Assembly (NCBI RefSeq): GCF_001668675.1
Contig: NZ_LZKQ01000231.1
Location: 1 to 38,862, forward strand
DNA from: Mycobacterium asiaticum
GTDB lineage: Bacteria; Actinomycetota; Actinomycetes; Mycobacteriales; Mycobacteriaceae
Reading direction: 5' to 3'
DNA: 38,862 bases
The notes under the pieces are model-generated. The model searched no databases, was not told where the DNA came from, and saw only the letters and a list, made by a program, of their open reading frames with translations. The translations under genes and the position numbers were made by a program. Positions within the stretch are counted from its first letter, which is position 1, and the number at the start of each line of letters is the position of its first letter. Below are positions 30,007 to 38,054 of the stretch, piece by piece.

Positions 30007-31620
30007 ATGACCGACGTTAAGAATGTCCACGAAGTCACCTACGAACTGCTGCGCAAGCTCGGTCTGACGACGGTGTTCGGCAATCCCGGATCGACCGAGC
30101 AGTCCTTCTTGAGAGACTTCCCGGACGACTTCACTTACGTCCTGGCGCTGCAGGAGGCGTCGGTGCTGACCATTGCCGACGGGTTCGCTCAGGCCACGGG
30201 GCGGCCGGCGCTGGTCAACCTGCACACGGCGGCGGGAACCGGCAATGCCGTCGGTAGCTTGGTGGCCGCCTACCGCGCCAATACCCCGCTCATCGTCACC
30301 GCCGGTCAGCAGACACGCGAAATGCTGCTGTGTGACCCATATCTGGCCAACAAAGAAGCGACGACGCTGCCGCAGCCGTGGGTGAAGTGGGCTCACGAGC
30401 CGGCGCGGGCCGAGGATGTGCCGGGCGCGTTCATGCGTGCCTATGCGACGGCGCTGCAACCGCCCGCCGGCCCGGTCTTCCTGTCCATACCCCTCGACGA
30501 CTGGGAGAAGCCCGCGCTCGGTCCTGCCGTTGTGCGCACGGTCGGCGAACGGACCACCGCCGACCCCGATCGCTTGCGCCAATTCGCCGAACGCATCAGC
30601 AGTGCCCAGCGTCCGGCCCTTGTGCTGGGACCGGAGGTCGACCGCGCCGGCGCCTGGGATGCCGGCGTCGCCTTCGCCGAGAAATTGAAGGCACCCGTGT
30701 ACGGCAGCTCGCTGCCGGACCGCATCTCGTTTCCCGAGGACCATCCGCTGTACGCCGGCATGTTGCCGATGACGATCGCCGGGGTGGAGCAGGTGCTGCA
30801 CGGTTACGACCTGGTGATCGTGGTCGGGGCGGAGGTGTTCCGCTATTACCCCTACGTGGCCGGCGAGTACCTGCCCGAAGGCACCGAACTGCTGCAGATC
30901 ACCGCCAGTTCGGAACGCGCTGCGGTGGCGCCGGTCGGCGACAGCCTGGTTGGTGACGTGGGGCAGGCTTTGGCGTACTTGACCGAGACCGTGCAGGTAC
31001 CGGGCGACCGGCAGGCACCGCCGCCCCTGGCTCACGAGCGCAAATCCGATCTGCCGGCGTCCGCGCCGATGACCGCCAACGCGGTGTACGAGGTGCTCAG
31101 CACCCTCAAGCCCGCGGATTCACCGCTGGTGATGGAGTCGACGTCGACCATCGCCGAACAGCAGACCTGGTTGCCCACCACGCGCAGCGCGGGCTTCTAC
31201 GCGACCGGGAGCGGCGGAATCGGCTGGGGCGTGCCGGCCGCGGTCGGTGTCGCGCTCGGCGACCGGGCCCGCGGCGTCAAACGCACCGTCGTCGCCACCA
31301 TCGGTGATGGTTCCTTCCAGTATTCGATTCAGGCGATCTGGACCGCCGCGCAGCACAAACTGCCCGTCGTGTACGTCGTCCTGCGCAACGGTGAGTACTG
31401 CATCCTCAAGTCGTTCGCGCTACTGGAGAAGACACCGGGGGTACCGGGCCTCGACCTACCCGGCCTCGACATCGAGTCTCTGGCAAAGGGATTCGGCTGC
31501 CGGGCAGTGACGGTCGACAGTACCGACGCGCTGGCCACCGAGTTCTCCGCTGCCCTGTCAGCGGACGGACCGACGGTCATCGTGGTGCCGACCATCCCCC
31601 AACTTCCGTTCCTGGGCTGA
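30007..31620 (+). CDS. mdlC: Benzoylformate decarboxylase-like ThDP enzyme
   Basis: The 537-aa protein aligns throughout with Pseudomonas benzoylformate decarboxylase: FGNPGSTEQSFLRDFPDDF with Ser29, cofactor Glu50 in LALQEAS, and His73 in NLHTAAGTGN. The ThDP/Mg motif GDGSFQYSIQ and a following NGEYCILK fit the family (GDG...NN-type). It decarboxylates an aromatic 2-keto acid to the aldehyde. The second active-site His (His281 in Pseudomonas, RYHQY) is Tyr here (RYYPY, Tyr281), which may change rate or substrate. ATG 30007 starts a three-gene operon with 11- and 10-bp gaps. GAAAGG lies upstream. Confidence 0.9.
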   Translation: MTDVKNVHEVTYELLRKLGLTTVFGNPGSTEQSFLRDFPDDFTYVLALQEASVLTIADGFAQATGRPALVNLHTAAGTGNAVGSLVAAYRANTPLIVTAGQQTREMLLCDPYLANKEATTLPQPWVKWAHEPARAEDVPGAFMRAYATALQPPAGPVFLSIPLDDWEKPALGPAVVRTVGERTTADPDRLRQFAERISSAQRPALVLGPEVDRAGAWDAGVAFAEKLKAPVYGSSLPDRISFPEDHPLYAGMLPMTIAGVEQVLHGYDLVIVVGAEVFRYYPYVAGEYLPEGTELLQITASSERAAVAPVGDSLVGDVGQALAYLTETVQVPGDRQAPPPLAHERKSDLPASAPMTANAVYEVLSTLKPADSPLVMESTSTIAEQQTWLPTTRSAGFYATGSGGIGWGVPAAVGVALGDRARGVKRTVVATIGDGSFQYSIQAIWTAAQHKLPVVYVVLRNGEYCILKSFALLEKTPGVPGLDLPGLDIESLAKGFGCRAVTVDSTDALATEFSAALSADGPTVIVVPTIPQLPFLG

Positions 31621-31631
31621 GGGCGGGTCCG

Positions 31632-32027
31632 GTGCCCATCTACACGTGCACTACCGCCGCCGCGACGCTCGACGCGCAGACTAAAGCGGATCTGGCTGCG
31701 GAGATCACCCGTATCCACTCCCGCGTCAACCACGTTCCCAGCACCTACATCAACGTGGTGTTCCACGAACTCCCACCGGACGCGATCTACACCGATGCCC
31801 AACAGTCGCAGCCGTTGCTGATCACCGGCTGGGTGCGCACGGGCCACCCTGATGACGAAACCAGCCAGCTATTAAGCGAAGTCGCCGAGGCTGCTAGCAG
31901 AGTGACCGGCATTCCGTCGGCACGCATCCTCGTCATCATCCAGAACAGTCCCGCCCACTTCGCCATGGAGGGCGGACGGGTACTGCCCAACCCGGGGGAA
32001 GAACAGGCGTGGCTGGCAGGCCATTGA
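31632..32027 (+). CDS. cis-CaaD/Cg10062-like tautomerase-superfamily protein
   Basis: The 131-aa product begins MPIYTC, so removal of Met exposes the catalytic Pro1 of the tautomerase superfamily. Against cis-3-chloroacrylic acid dehalogenase it keeps His28, one of two active-site arginines (Arg68, matching Arg70) and the Glu in HFAMEGGRVLP (matching Glu114). The second arginine (Arg73) is His71 and Tyr103 is Ile. The C-terminal GGRVLPNPGEEQAWL is typical of this subgroup. A tautomerase or hydratase role on an unsaturated acid or keto acid is expected rather than dehalogenation. GTG start; it follows mdlC by 11 bp. Confidence 0.82.
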   Translation: MPIYTCTTAAATLDAQTKADLAAEITRIHSRVNHVPSTYINVVFHELPPDAIYTDAQQSQPLLITGWVRTGHPDDETSQLLSEVAEAASRVTGIPSARILVIIQNSPAHFAMEGGRVLPNPGEEQAWLAGH

Positions 32028-32037
32028 CGGAACCGCC

Positions 32038-33024
32038 ATGTACGCGGTGGCGGTGACCCGAACCGGTGCGCCGGAGGTTCTCACCTACACCGAAATTCCA
32101 CAACCGACACCCGATGCCAACTGCGTGATGATCAAGGCGGAGGCGATCGGCGTCAACTTCATCGATACCCATTTCCGGTCTGGCAGGTGCCGACGCGCGC
32201 TGCCTTTCATTGCGGGTGGTGAGGTGTGCGGCTCCGTCGTGCGGGTCGGCGCGAATGTGTCGACCGTTCGGCAGGGTGATCGGGTCGCAAGCGCGGACGC
32301 CGTGGGTGCTTACGCCGAATACTGCACCGCGCCGGCTACTTTGGTGGCTCACGTGCCGGCCGCCATCGGCAGCGACACCGCAGCCGCCGCCCTGTTGAAG
32401 GGACTGACGGCGCACCTCCTCGTCAATTCCGTGTACCGGGTCAAACCGGGTGACGTCATCTTGGTGCACGCCGGCGCCGGCGGCGTCGGTCTGATCCTGA
32501 CCCAATGGGCAGTCAGCCTCGGCGCACGGGTAATCACGACCGCATCCACCCCGGCCAAGGCGGACCTGTCACGCCGGGCCGGAGCGTCGCACGTACTCGA
32601 TTACCCCACCGAACCGGACGAGTTCGGGTCGGTGATTCGCGAGTTGACCGGAGGGCGAGGTGTTTCGGCAGTGTACGACGGAGTTGGCCGGACCACCTTC
32701 GACGCCAGCCTGGCAAGCCTGGCCGTTCGCGGCACGCTCGCCCTGTTCGGCGCCGCCAGCGGACCGGTGCCACCGCTCGACCTTCAGCGGCTGCGGACCG
32801 CTGGCTCGGTGCACCTCACCCGCCCGTTGCGCAGCCATTTCAACCGGACGTACGACGAGTTCGCCTGGCGGGTAACCGAACTGTTCCGCGTGATCGGTGA
32901 TGGCACCGTCGACGTGACCATCGGTGAGCGTTATCCGCTGGCCGAGGCCGCCCGGGCGCACCGCGACCTGGAGTCCCGCCGGACGCACGGTTCCACCCTG
33001 CTCATACCACCGGCAGGCAGTTGA
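32038..33024 (+). CDS. Quinone oxidoreductase-like MDR family protein
   Basis: The 328-aa product is a zinc-free medium-chain reductase. It has an N-terminal GroES-like domain (EAIGVNFIDTHFRSG, then AGGEVCGSVVRVGANV) and a Rossmann domain with VHAGAGGVGLILTQWA (nucleotide motif AGGVG). No structural zinc cysteines are present, as in QorA-type NADPH:quinone or enal reductases. It may reduce an unsaturated carbonyl made by the mdlC pathway. It starts 10 bp after the tautomerase gene and its 3' end overlaps the convergent flavoprotein gene by 23 bp. Confidence 0.92.
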   Translation: MYAVAVTRTGAPEVLTYTEIPQPTPDANCVMIKAEAIGVNFIDTHFRSGRCRRALPFIAGGEVCGSVVRVGANVSTVRQGDRVASADAVGAYAEYCTAPATLVAHVPAAIGSDTAAAALLKGLTAHLLVNSVYRVKPGDVILVHAGAGGVGLILTQWAVSLGARVITTASTPAKADLSRRAGASHVLDYPTEPDEFGSVIRELTGGRGVSAVYDGVGRTTFDASLASLAVRGTLALFGAASGPVPPLDLQRLRTAGSVHLTRPLRSHFNRTYDEFAWRVTELFRVIGDGTVDVTIGERYPLAEAARAHRDLESRRTHGSTLLIPPAGS

Positions 33025-34864
33025 CCTTGAACGTGGCGGACACGATCTCACCGAATGCCCCACCCGCGCCGATGAAGAGCCGCTTGAGGTCGTAACCCGC
33101 GACATCCTTCATGGTCTCGCCGCCGAATCGGGCCGGTGCACCACCATCGGCGAGGACGACGCGCAGGCCGAGCAGATTGTTGCGGACCGCGCGCCGTTCG
33201 GCGCCACTGGCGGCGGCTATCAGCGCTCCGACACTACGCCCGTCCGGATCGGCAGGTATTGCGGCACAGGCCATGTGCTGTTCGGTAAGGTGAGCGGCCA
33301 GGTCGTCGAGACGCACATCGGCACCGACGGTCAGGCTCAGATTCGCGGCGTTGAGGTCGATTTGGGTATCGCTGGTGGTCGCCGCGGGCGCCGGCTCATC
33401 CTTCACCGAGGCTTGGTCCCGGTGTCGGGACAGTGTGGCGCCCACGGTCGCCTCGAACGAGGCCAGGCTCGGCTCATCCGGCGACAAGTCGGGCAGCAGC
33501 ACGCCCGGATTGAGGAGCCCGGTGGGGTCGAAGACCCGCTTGACGGCGCGCTGCGCGGCGATCTCGACCGGGGTGAAGCGCTTGGTCATGAACTGGCGCT
33601 TCTCGGTACCGACACCGTGCTCGCCGGTCAGGGTTCCGCCGAGGTCGAGTGCGGCATCGATGATTTCGTTGTTGGCGGCTTCCAACGCCGAAGCCGCCTT
33701 GGGGTTGGTTGAGTCGAAGAACGAGATGGGGTGCAGATCCCCGTCGCCGGCGTGCCCGGCCACCGCGATGAACAACAGCCCGTCGGTGTGCCGGGCCGCG
33801 GCGCGCTGGATGGCTTCCTGCATCTCGGGAATCCGGTTACGCGGCACCGTGACGTCCCCGATGAAGTAGTCGTGGCCGCTGCGTACCACCGCATCCGGCG
33901 CGTGCAACCGTCCGTACCAGAGCTTTTCGCGCGCCTCGTCGTCGGTGGCCACCCGCACCTCAACGGCGTTGCGCCGCAATACCTTTTCCACTGTCGCGGC
34001 GTCGCGCTCCACTTCCTCGACCGTGCCGTCCACGTCGACCAGCACGATCGCATCCACATCGGTGGGGTACCCGGTGTCGGTGAACGCCTGCAGCCCCGCG
34101 ATTCCGGCGCGGTCCAGCCACTCGAGCGCGGCGGGCACCGTGCCGGTCCGGATGATGTCCGCGACGGCATCTGCGGCGTCGTGTGCCGACGCGAAGCTGC
34201 CCATCAAGCTGTGAGTCACCGGTGCGATGGGCCGCAACGCCACGGTCGCCTCGGTGACGATGCCGAGGGTGCCCTCCGAACCGATGATCACACCGAGCAG
34301 ATCCGGCCCGGCATCGTCGGCGGACAGGTTCACTACGGATCCGTCGGCGAGCACCACCTCAATCTCATGGATGTGGTTGTAGGTGACGCCGTACTTCAAT
34401 GCGTGTGGACCGCCGGCGTTTTCGATGATGTTGCCCCCGATGGTGGACAGCGGCGCCGAGACGGGATCCGGGGAGAAGCACAGGCCGTAGCCGACCAAAT
34501 CCTTCTGCAGGTCGGCGTTGATGACACCGGCCTCGACGCGGGCGGTGCGCCCCTCGGGATCGATGGCCAGCACCCGATTCATCGCTGACATGTCCAGCAT
34601 CACCCGATCGGGTGCGGCCATCATGCCGGCGCTGCAGTTCGACGCACCGCCGCGGGTGACCACCGGAATGTGATGTGCGGCCGCGATGCGCAGCACCGAG
34701 ATCACCTCGGCGCGGGACACCGGCCGGACGGCCACACCGGGCACCCCACCGAATCCCCAGTAGTCGCGGCCCCGCGCGGCCAGATCGCCGGCGTCGGAAA
34801 GTATCGCGTCGGGCTGAGACAACGCGGCGGCGAACTGGCGGATCACGCTGCTATCCATGGCCAT
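33002..34864 (-). CDS. GlcD-GlcE fusion FAD-linked oxidase
   Basis: Residues 1-460 are a complete GlcD-type flavoprotein. They hold an FAD-binding PCMH domain (VTRGGASNCSAG at 69-80, PLSTIGGNIIENAGG at 138-152, GSEGTLGIVTE at 195-205), then the C-terminal domain with GHAGDGDLHP (370-379) and GEHGVG (414-419). This set oxidises 2-hydroxy acids (glycolate, D-lactate, mandelate type) to 2-keto acids. A linker (460-505) leads to residues 506-618, which look like half of GlcE: SVGALIAAASGAERR, LGLRVVLADG and MKDVAGYDLKRLFIGAGGAF. GlcD and GlcE are normally separate subunits; here the GlcE part is truncated and fused. ATG 34864, with ATG 34858 as alternative. Confidence 0.85.
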   Translation of the reverse strand: MAMDSSVIRQFAAALSQPDAILSDAGDLAARGRDYWGFGGVPGVAVRPVSRAEVISVLRIAAAHHIPVVTRGGASNCSAGMMAAPDRVMLDMSAMNRVLAIDPEGRTARVEAGVINADLQKDLVGYGLCFSPDPVSAPLSTIGGNIIENAGGPHALKYGVTYNHIHEIEVVLADGSVVNLSADDAGPDLLGVIIGSEGTLGIVTEATVALRPIAPVTHSLMGSFASAHDAADAVADIIRTGTVPAALEWLDRAGIAGLQAFTDTGYPTDVDAIVLVDVDGTVEEVERDAATVEKVLRRNAVEVRVATDDEAREKLWYGRLHAPDAVVRSGHDYFIGDVTVPRNRIPEMQEAIQRAAARHTDGLLFIAVAGHAGDGDLHPISFFDSTNPKAASALEAANNEIIDAALDLGGTLTGEHGVGTEKRQFMTKRFTPVEIAAQRAVKRVFDPTGLLNPGVLLPDLSPDEPSLASFEATVGATLSRHRDQASVKDEPAPAATTSDTQIDLNAANLSLTVGADVRLDDLAAHLTEQHMACAAIPADPDGRSVGALIAAASGAERRAVRNNLLGLRVVLADGGAPARFGGETMKDVAGYDLKRLFIGAGGAFGEIVSATFKVNCLPVV

Positions 34865-35097
34865 CCTCGATCGTGTTGGGTCGGCTCAACATTGGCACCT
34901 TCCGCGCTCCGGTGAGCCCGTGGAAATCCCCGGGGTTGGCCGCTCCCCGGGGCCACCGATTCGTCGAGCGTTTGGCGCACGTACCGGGCCACGCCGGTTT
35001 TCCTACGGAAGCCCACGCTCGGGGTATTAGCGCGCCGGCGAGGCGGGTATCTGCACAAGACTCAGTCCAGTACTCAGTCGGGCCGAAGGGAGTCGGT

Positions 35098-36201
35098 GTG
35101 CGCTCACCCCTGCGCATCGCGGTGATCGCGCACAATCATTTCCCGATCCTCGAGCCCTACGCCGGCGGACTCGAAGCACACATAGGGCACCTCACCCGGG
35201 CGTTGGTGCACGAAGGTCACCTGGTCACACTGTTCGCTGCTGAGGATTCCGATCTGGGGCCGGCCCACCCGCGTTTGACGATCGACACGCTGCACCGCAG
35301 TTCAGCGGCTTCGGCGCCGTTCCCGCTGCCGGGCGCGGTCAAGGATTCCGACCACCAAGGATTCGTCGCGCTGATGACGTGGCTGGCCGAGGACGGCGCC
35401 GCCGACTACGACGTGATCCACAACCACAGCCTGCACTACGTCCCGCTCCTGATGGCCCCACGGCTGGGCACGCCGGTGCTGACGACCCTGCACACGCCTC
35501 CGTTCCCGTTATTGGAAGCGGCGGTCGGTGCGGTTCGCCGCAGCAACCTCACCTTCGCGGCGGTCAGCGCGCAGGCCGCCGCCACCTGGGCGCACACCGG
35601 CATCGACATGGCCGTCGTCCCCAATGGCATCGACGTCGCGCGGTGGCCCGCAGGGCCGGGTGGGCGCTACGTCGTGTGGTCCGGCCGCATCGTCCGAGAA
35701 AAAGGGCCGCATTTGGCGATCGAAGCGGCACAACGCTCCGGGCACCCGCTCGTGCTGGCCGGGCCGATCGTGGATGAGGAGTTCTTCCGCCGCAGGATCC
35801 AGCCGCAGCTGGGCGACCGGGTGCGGTATGCGGGGCATCTCGACCAGCACCGACTGGCCGCGCTGGTGGGCGGTGCCGCCGCCGCGCTGGTGACCCCGCT
35901 ATGGGACGAGCCCTACGGCCTGGTCGTTGCCGAAGCGATGGCGTGCGGGACGCCGGTGGTGGCATTCGCTCGTGGCGGCATCCCCGAACTCGTTGACGAA
36001 CGGTGCGGCCGCCTGGTGGCGCCCGGGGACGTGGCCGCCATGGCCCGGGCCATTCCTGTCGTCAGCGAGCTTTCGCGCGCCCAGGTGCGTCGCGTTGCGG
36101 TCGCCCAACACGACGTCTCGGCGATGGTCGCCAAATACGTTGCGCTGTATCGCAGGCTGTGGGCCGAGTCCGAGGCGCGGGGCCGCCCAAGGACCGCATG
36201 A
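35098..36201 (+). CDS. GT4-family glycosyltransferase
   Basis: GTG 35098 behind GAAGGGAG opens a 367-aa GT-B glycosyltransferase. The N-terminal Rossmann half starts IAVIAHNHFPILEPYAGGLE (acceptor loop with the GGLEAH motif). The C-terminal half holds a WSGRIVREKGPHLAIEAA sugar-nucleotide strand and the E-x7-E motif EPYGLVVAEAMACG, followed by PVVAFARGGIPELV. Retaining transfer from a nucleotide sugar is expected; donor and acceptor are unknown. It is not in an obvious polysaccharide cluster. A SigF-like promoter for the next gene starts right after its stop codon. Confidence 0.9.
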   Translation: MRSPLRIAVIAHNHFPILEPYAGGLEAHIGHLTRALVHEGHLVTLFAAEDSDLGPAHPRLTIDTLHRSSAASAPFPLPGAVKDSDHQGFVALMTWLAEDGAADYDVIHNHSLHYVPLLMAPRLGTPVLTTLHTPPFPLLEAAVGAVRRSNLTFAAVSAQAAATWAHTGIDMAVVPNGIDVARWPAGPGGRYVVWSGRIVREKGPHLAIEAAQRSGHPLVLAGPIVDEEFFRRRIQPQLGDRVRYAGHLDQHRLAALVGGAAAALVTPLWDEPYGLVVAEAMACGTPVVAFARGGIPELVDERCGRLVAPGDVAAMARAIPVVSELSRAQVRRVAVAQHDVSAMVAKYVALYRRLWAESEARGRPRTA

Positions 36202-36226
36202 GTTTCGGCGCGGCACTGACGGGTAC
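36202..36226 (+). promoter_or_regulatory. SigF-like promoter for the catalase gene
   Basis: GTTT (36202-36205), 15-base spacer, GGGTAC (36221-36226); 43 bp before the catalase ATG. It matches the mycobacterial SigF consensus GTTT-N15-17-GGG(T/C)A(T/C). Confidence 0.55.
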
Positions 36227-36269
36227 GCGACCGATCAGCTGACGTAGCGAACAAGCCCAGGAGCCTTAG

Positions 36270-37937
36270 ATGACCGATGTGTCCGCAATACCGCCCGATC
36301 CCGACGACACCCGCGACATCCTCACCGACCGCCAAGGTCACCCGATCTACGACAACCAGAATCAGCGCACGATCGGCGCCCGCGGGCCGGCGACCCTGGA
36401 GAACTACCACTTCCTGGAGAAGATCAGCCATTTCGACCGGGAACGCATCCCGGAGCGCGTTGTGCACGCCCGCGGTTTCGTCGCCTACGGGTACTTCGAG
36501 GCCACCGGGAAGTGGGGCGACGAGCCGATCGCGAAGTACACCCGGGCCAAGCTCTTCGCCGAAGCCGGCAAACGCACCGACCTGGCCATCCGCTTCTCGA
36601 CCGTGATCGGTGGCCGGGACTCCTCGGAGGCGGCGCGAGACCCGCGCGGATTCGCCGTCAAGTTCTATACCGAGGACGGCAACTGGGATCTGGTGGGCAA
36701 CAATCTGGGCGTCTTCTTCATCCGCGACGCGGTGAAATTCCCCGACGTGATTCACGCGCTCAAGCCGGATCCCGTCACCTTCCGGCAGGAGCCCGCCCGC
36801 ATCTTCGACTTCATGTCGCAGACTCCGGAGTCGATGCACATGCTGGTCAACCTGTTCTCCCCGCGCGGCATCCCGGCGAACTACCGCACCATGCAGGGCT
36901 TCGGCGTGAACACCTATCGGTGGGTCAACGCCGAGGGCGAGACTCACCTGGTCAAGTACCACTGGATGCCGAAGATCGGCGTGAAGAGCCTCACCGAGGC
37001 GGACGCCGCTGCGATCCAGGCCGAGGATCTCGGTCATGCCAGTAGAGACCTGTACGAGGCCATCGAGTCCGGCGACTATCCGGAGTGGCAGCTGCTGGTG
37101 CAGCTGATGAGCGACGACGACCACCCCGAACTCGACTTCGACCCGCTCGACGACACCAAGACCTGGCCGGAGAACGAGTTCCCGCCGAAACTGGTCGGCA
37201 CCATGGTGCTCAACCGCAACGTGTCGGACTTCTTCAACGAGAACGAACAAAGCGCCTTCGGCACCGGCGTGCTGGTCGACGGTCTCGAGTTCTCCGACGA
37301 CAAGATGCTGGTCGGTCGGACCTTCTCCTACTCCGACACCCAGCGCTATCGCGTGGGGCCGAATTACCTGCAGCTTCCGGTGAACCAGGCGAAGAACGCG
37401 AAGGTGTCCACCAACCAGCAGGGCGGGCAGATGCAGTACCGCGTCGACAACAACGGCGCCAACCCGCACGTCAACTACGAGCCGTCCATCACCGGCGGCC
37501 TGCGGGAGGCCACCAGCGAGCGCCAGGACGAGGTCGGTCCCGAGATCAGTGGGCGCTTGACGAAGAAACGCATACCGCGCACCGACGACTACACCCAGGC
37601 CGGACAGCGCTACCAGCTGATGGAGCAGTGGGAAAAGGACGACCTGGTGCTCAACCTGGTCGACGGCATCTCCGAGGCGGTACGCGAGGTACAGGAGCGC
37701 ATGGTGTGGCACTTCCTCATGTGCGACGACGAACTTGGGATCCGAGTCGGCGAGGGTCTGGGCATCACGCCCGACGATGTCCGGCACCTGGAACCGCTGA
37801 AATCGCAGACCTTGACGGAAGCTGAAGAACACCGTCGCGCCAACCTCGGCAAGAACGGACCTCGCGACGTCGAAGGACTGACGATGACACACTGCGTCCC
37901 CAACGAGCACGTGCCGGCGGCCAGCGGAACCGATTGA
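36270..37937 (+). CDS. Monofunctional heme catalase
   Basis: The 555-aa product is a typical small-to-mid-size clade catalase: distal His66 in ERVVHARG, the [10 protein letters not shown] segment with the catalytic Asn (144-145), and the proximal heme Tyr in [12 protein letters not shown] (about residues 350-361). It breaks down hydrogen peroxide. It has no C-terminal flavodoxin-like domain, so it is not a HPII-type large subunit catalase. A C-terminal tail of about 50 residues is acidic and ends [20 protein letters not shown] (36259-36263) lies ahead of the ATG, and a SigF-like promoter precedes it. It is not KatG, which mycobacteria also carry. Confidence 0.95.
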   Translation: MTDVSAIPPDPDDTRDILTDRQGHPIYDNQNQRTIGARGPATLENYHFLEKISHFDRERIPERVVHARGFVAYGYFEATGKWGDEPIAKYTRAKLFAEAGKRTDLAIRFSTVIGGRDSSEAARDPRGFAVKFYTEDGNWDLVGNNLGVFFIRDAVKFPDVIHALKPDPVTFRQEPARIFDFMSQTPESMHMLVNLFSPRGIPANYRTMQGFGVNTYRWVNAEGETHLVKYHWMPKIGVKSLTEADAAAIQAEDLGHASRDLYEAIESGDYPEWQLLVQLMSDDDHPELDFDPLDDTKTWPENEFPPKLVGTMVLNRNVSDFFNENEQSAFGTGVLVDGLEFSDDKMLVGRTFSYSDTQRYRVGPNYLQLPVNQAKNAKVSTNQQGGQMQYRVDNNGANPHVNYEPSITGGLREATSERQDEVGPEISGRLTKKRIPRTDDYTQAGQRYQLMEQWEKDDLVLNLVDGISEAVREVQERMVWHFLMCDDELGIRVGEGLGITPDDVRHLEPLKSQTLTEAEEHRRANLGKNGPRDVEGLTMTHCVPNEHVPAASGTD

Positions 37938-38007
37938 GCGTTTCGTCCAACCTGATCACAAGCGTTGCGATGGCGGCGCCGCGTGCCTACCGTTGCGGTT
38001 AGCCGCG

Positions 38008-38025
38008 TGTATACAGTCGACTACA
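38008..38025. promoter_or_regulatory. Palindrome before dioxygenase gene, matching the sulfatase-promoter copy
   Basis: TGTATACAGTCGACTACA shares 15 of 18 bases with the site at 6864-6881. Outer arms CGCGTGTA/TACACGCG (38004-38011, 38022-38029) are perfect. It ends 29 bp before the start at 38055. Confidence 0.6.
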
Positions 38026-38054
38026 CGCGGGATACTTCGAAAGGCGCGGGGCAG

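Noticed and set aside
34997..35050. GGTTTT plus two GGGTAT boxes upstream of the glycosyltransferase gene as a SigF promoter
   Set aside because: Spacing from GTTT to the first GGGTAT is 21 bases, outside 15-18, and no GTTT is placed correctly for the second.
35913..37910. Long open frame (about 665 codons) antisense to the catalase
   Set aside because: Composition is that of a high-GC shadow frame (His-, Val- and Asp-rich low-complexity), there is no domain, and the catalase on the plus strand is unambiguous.
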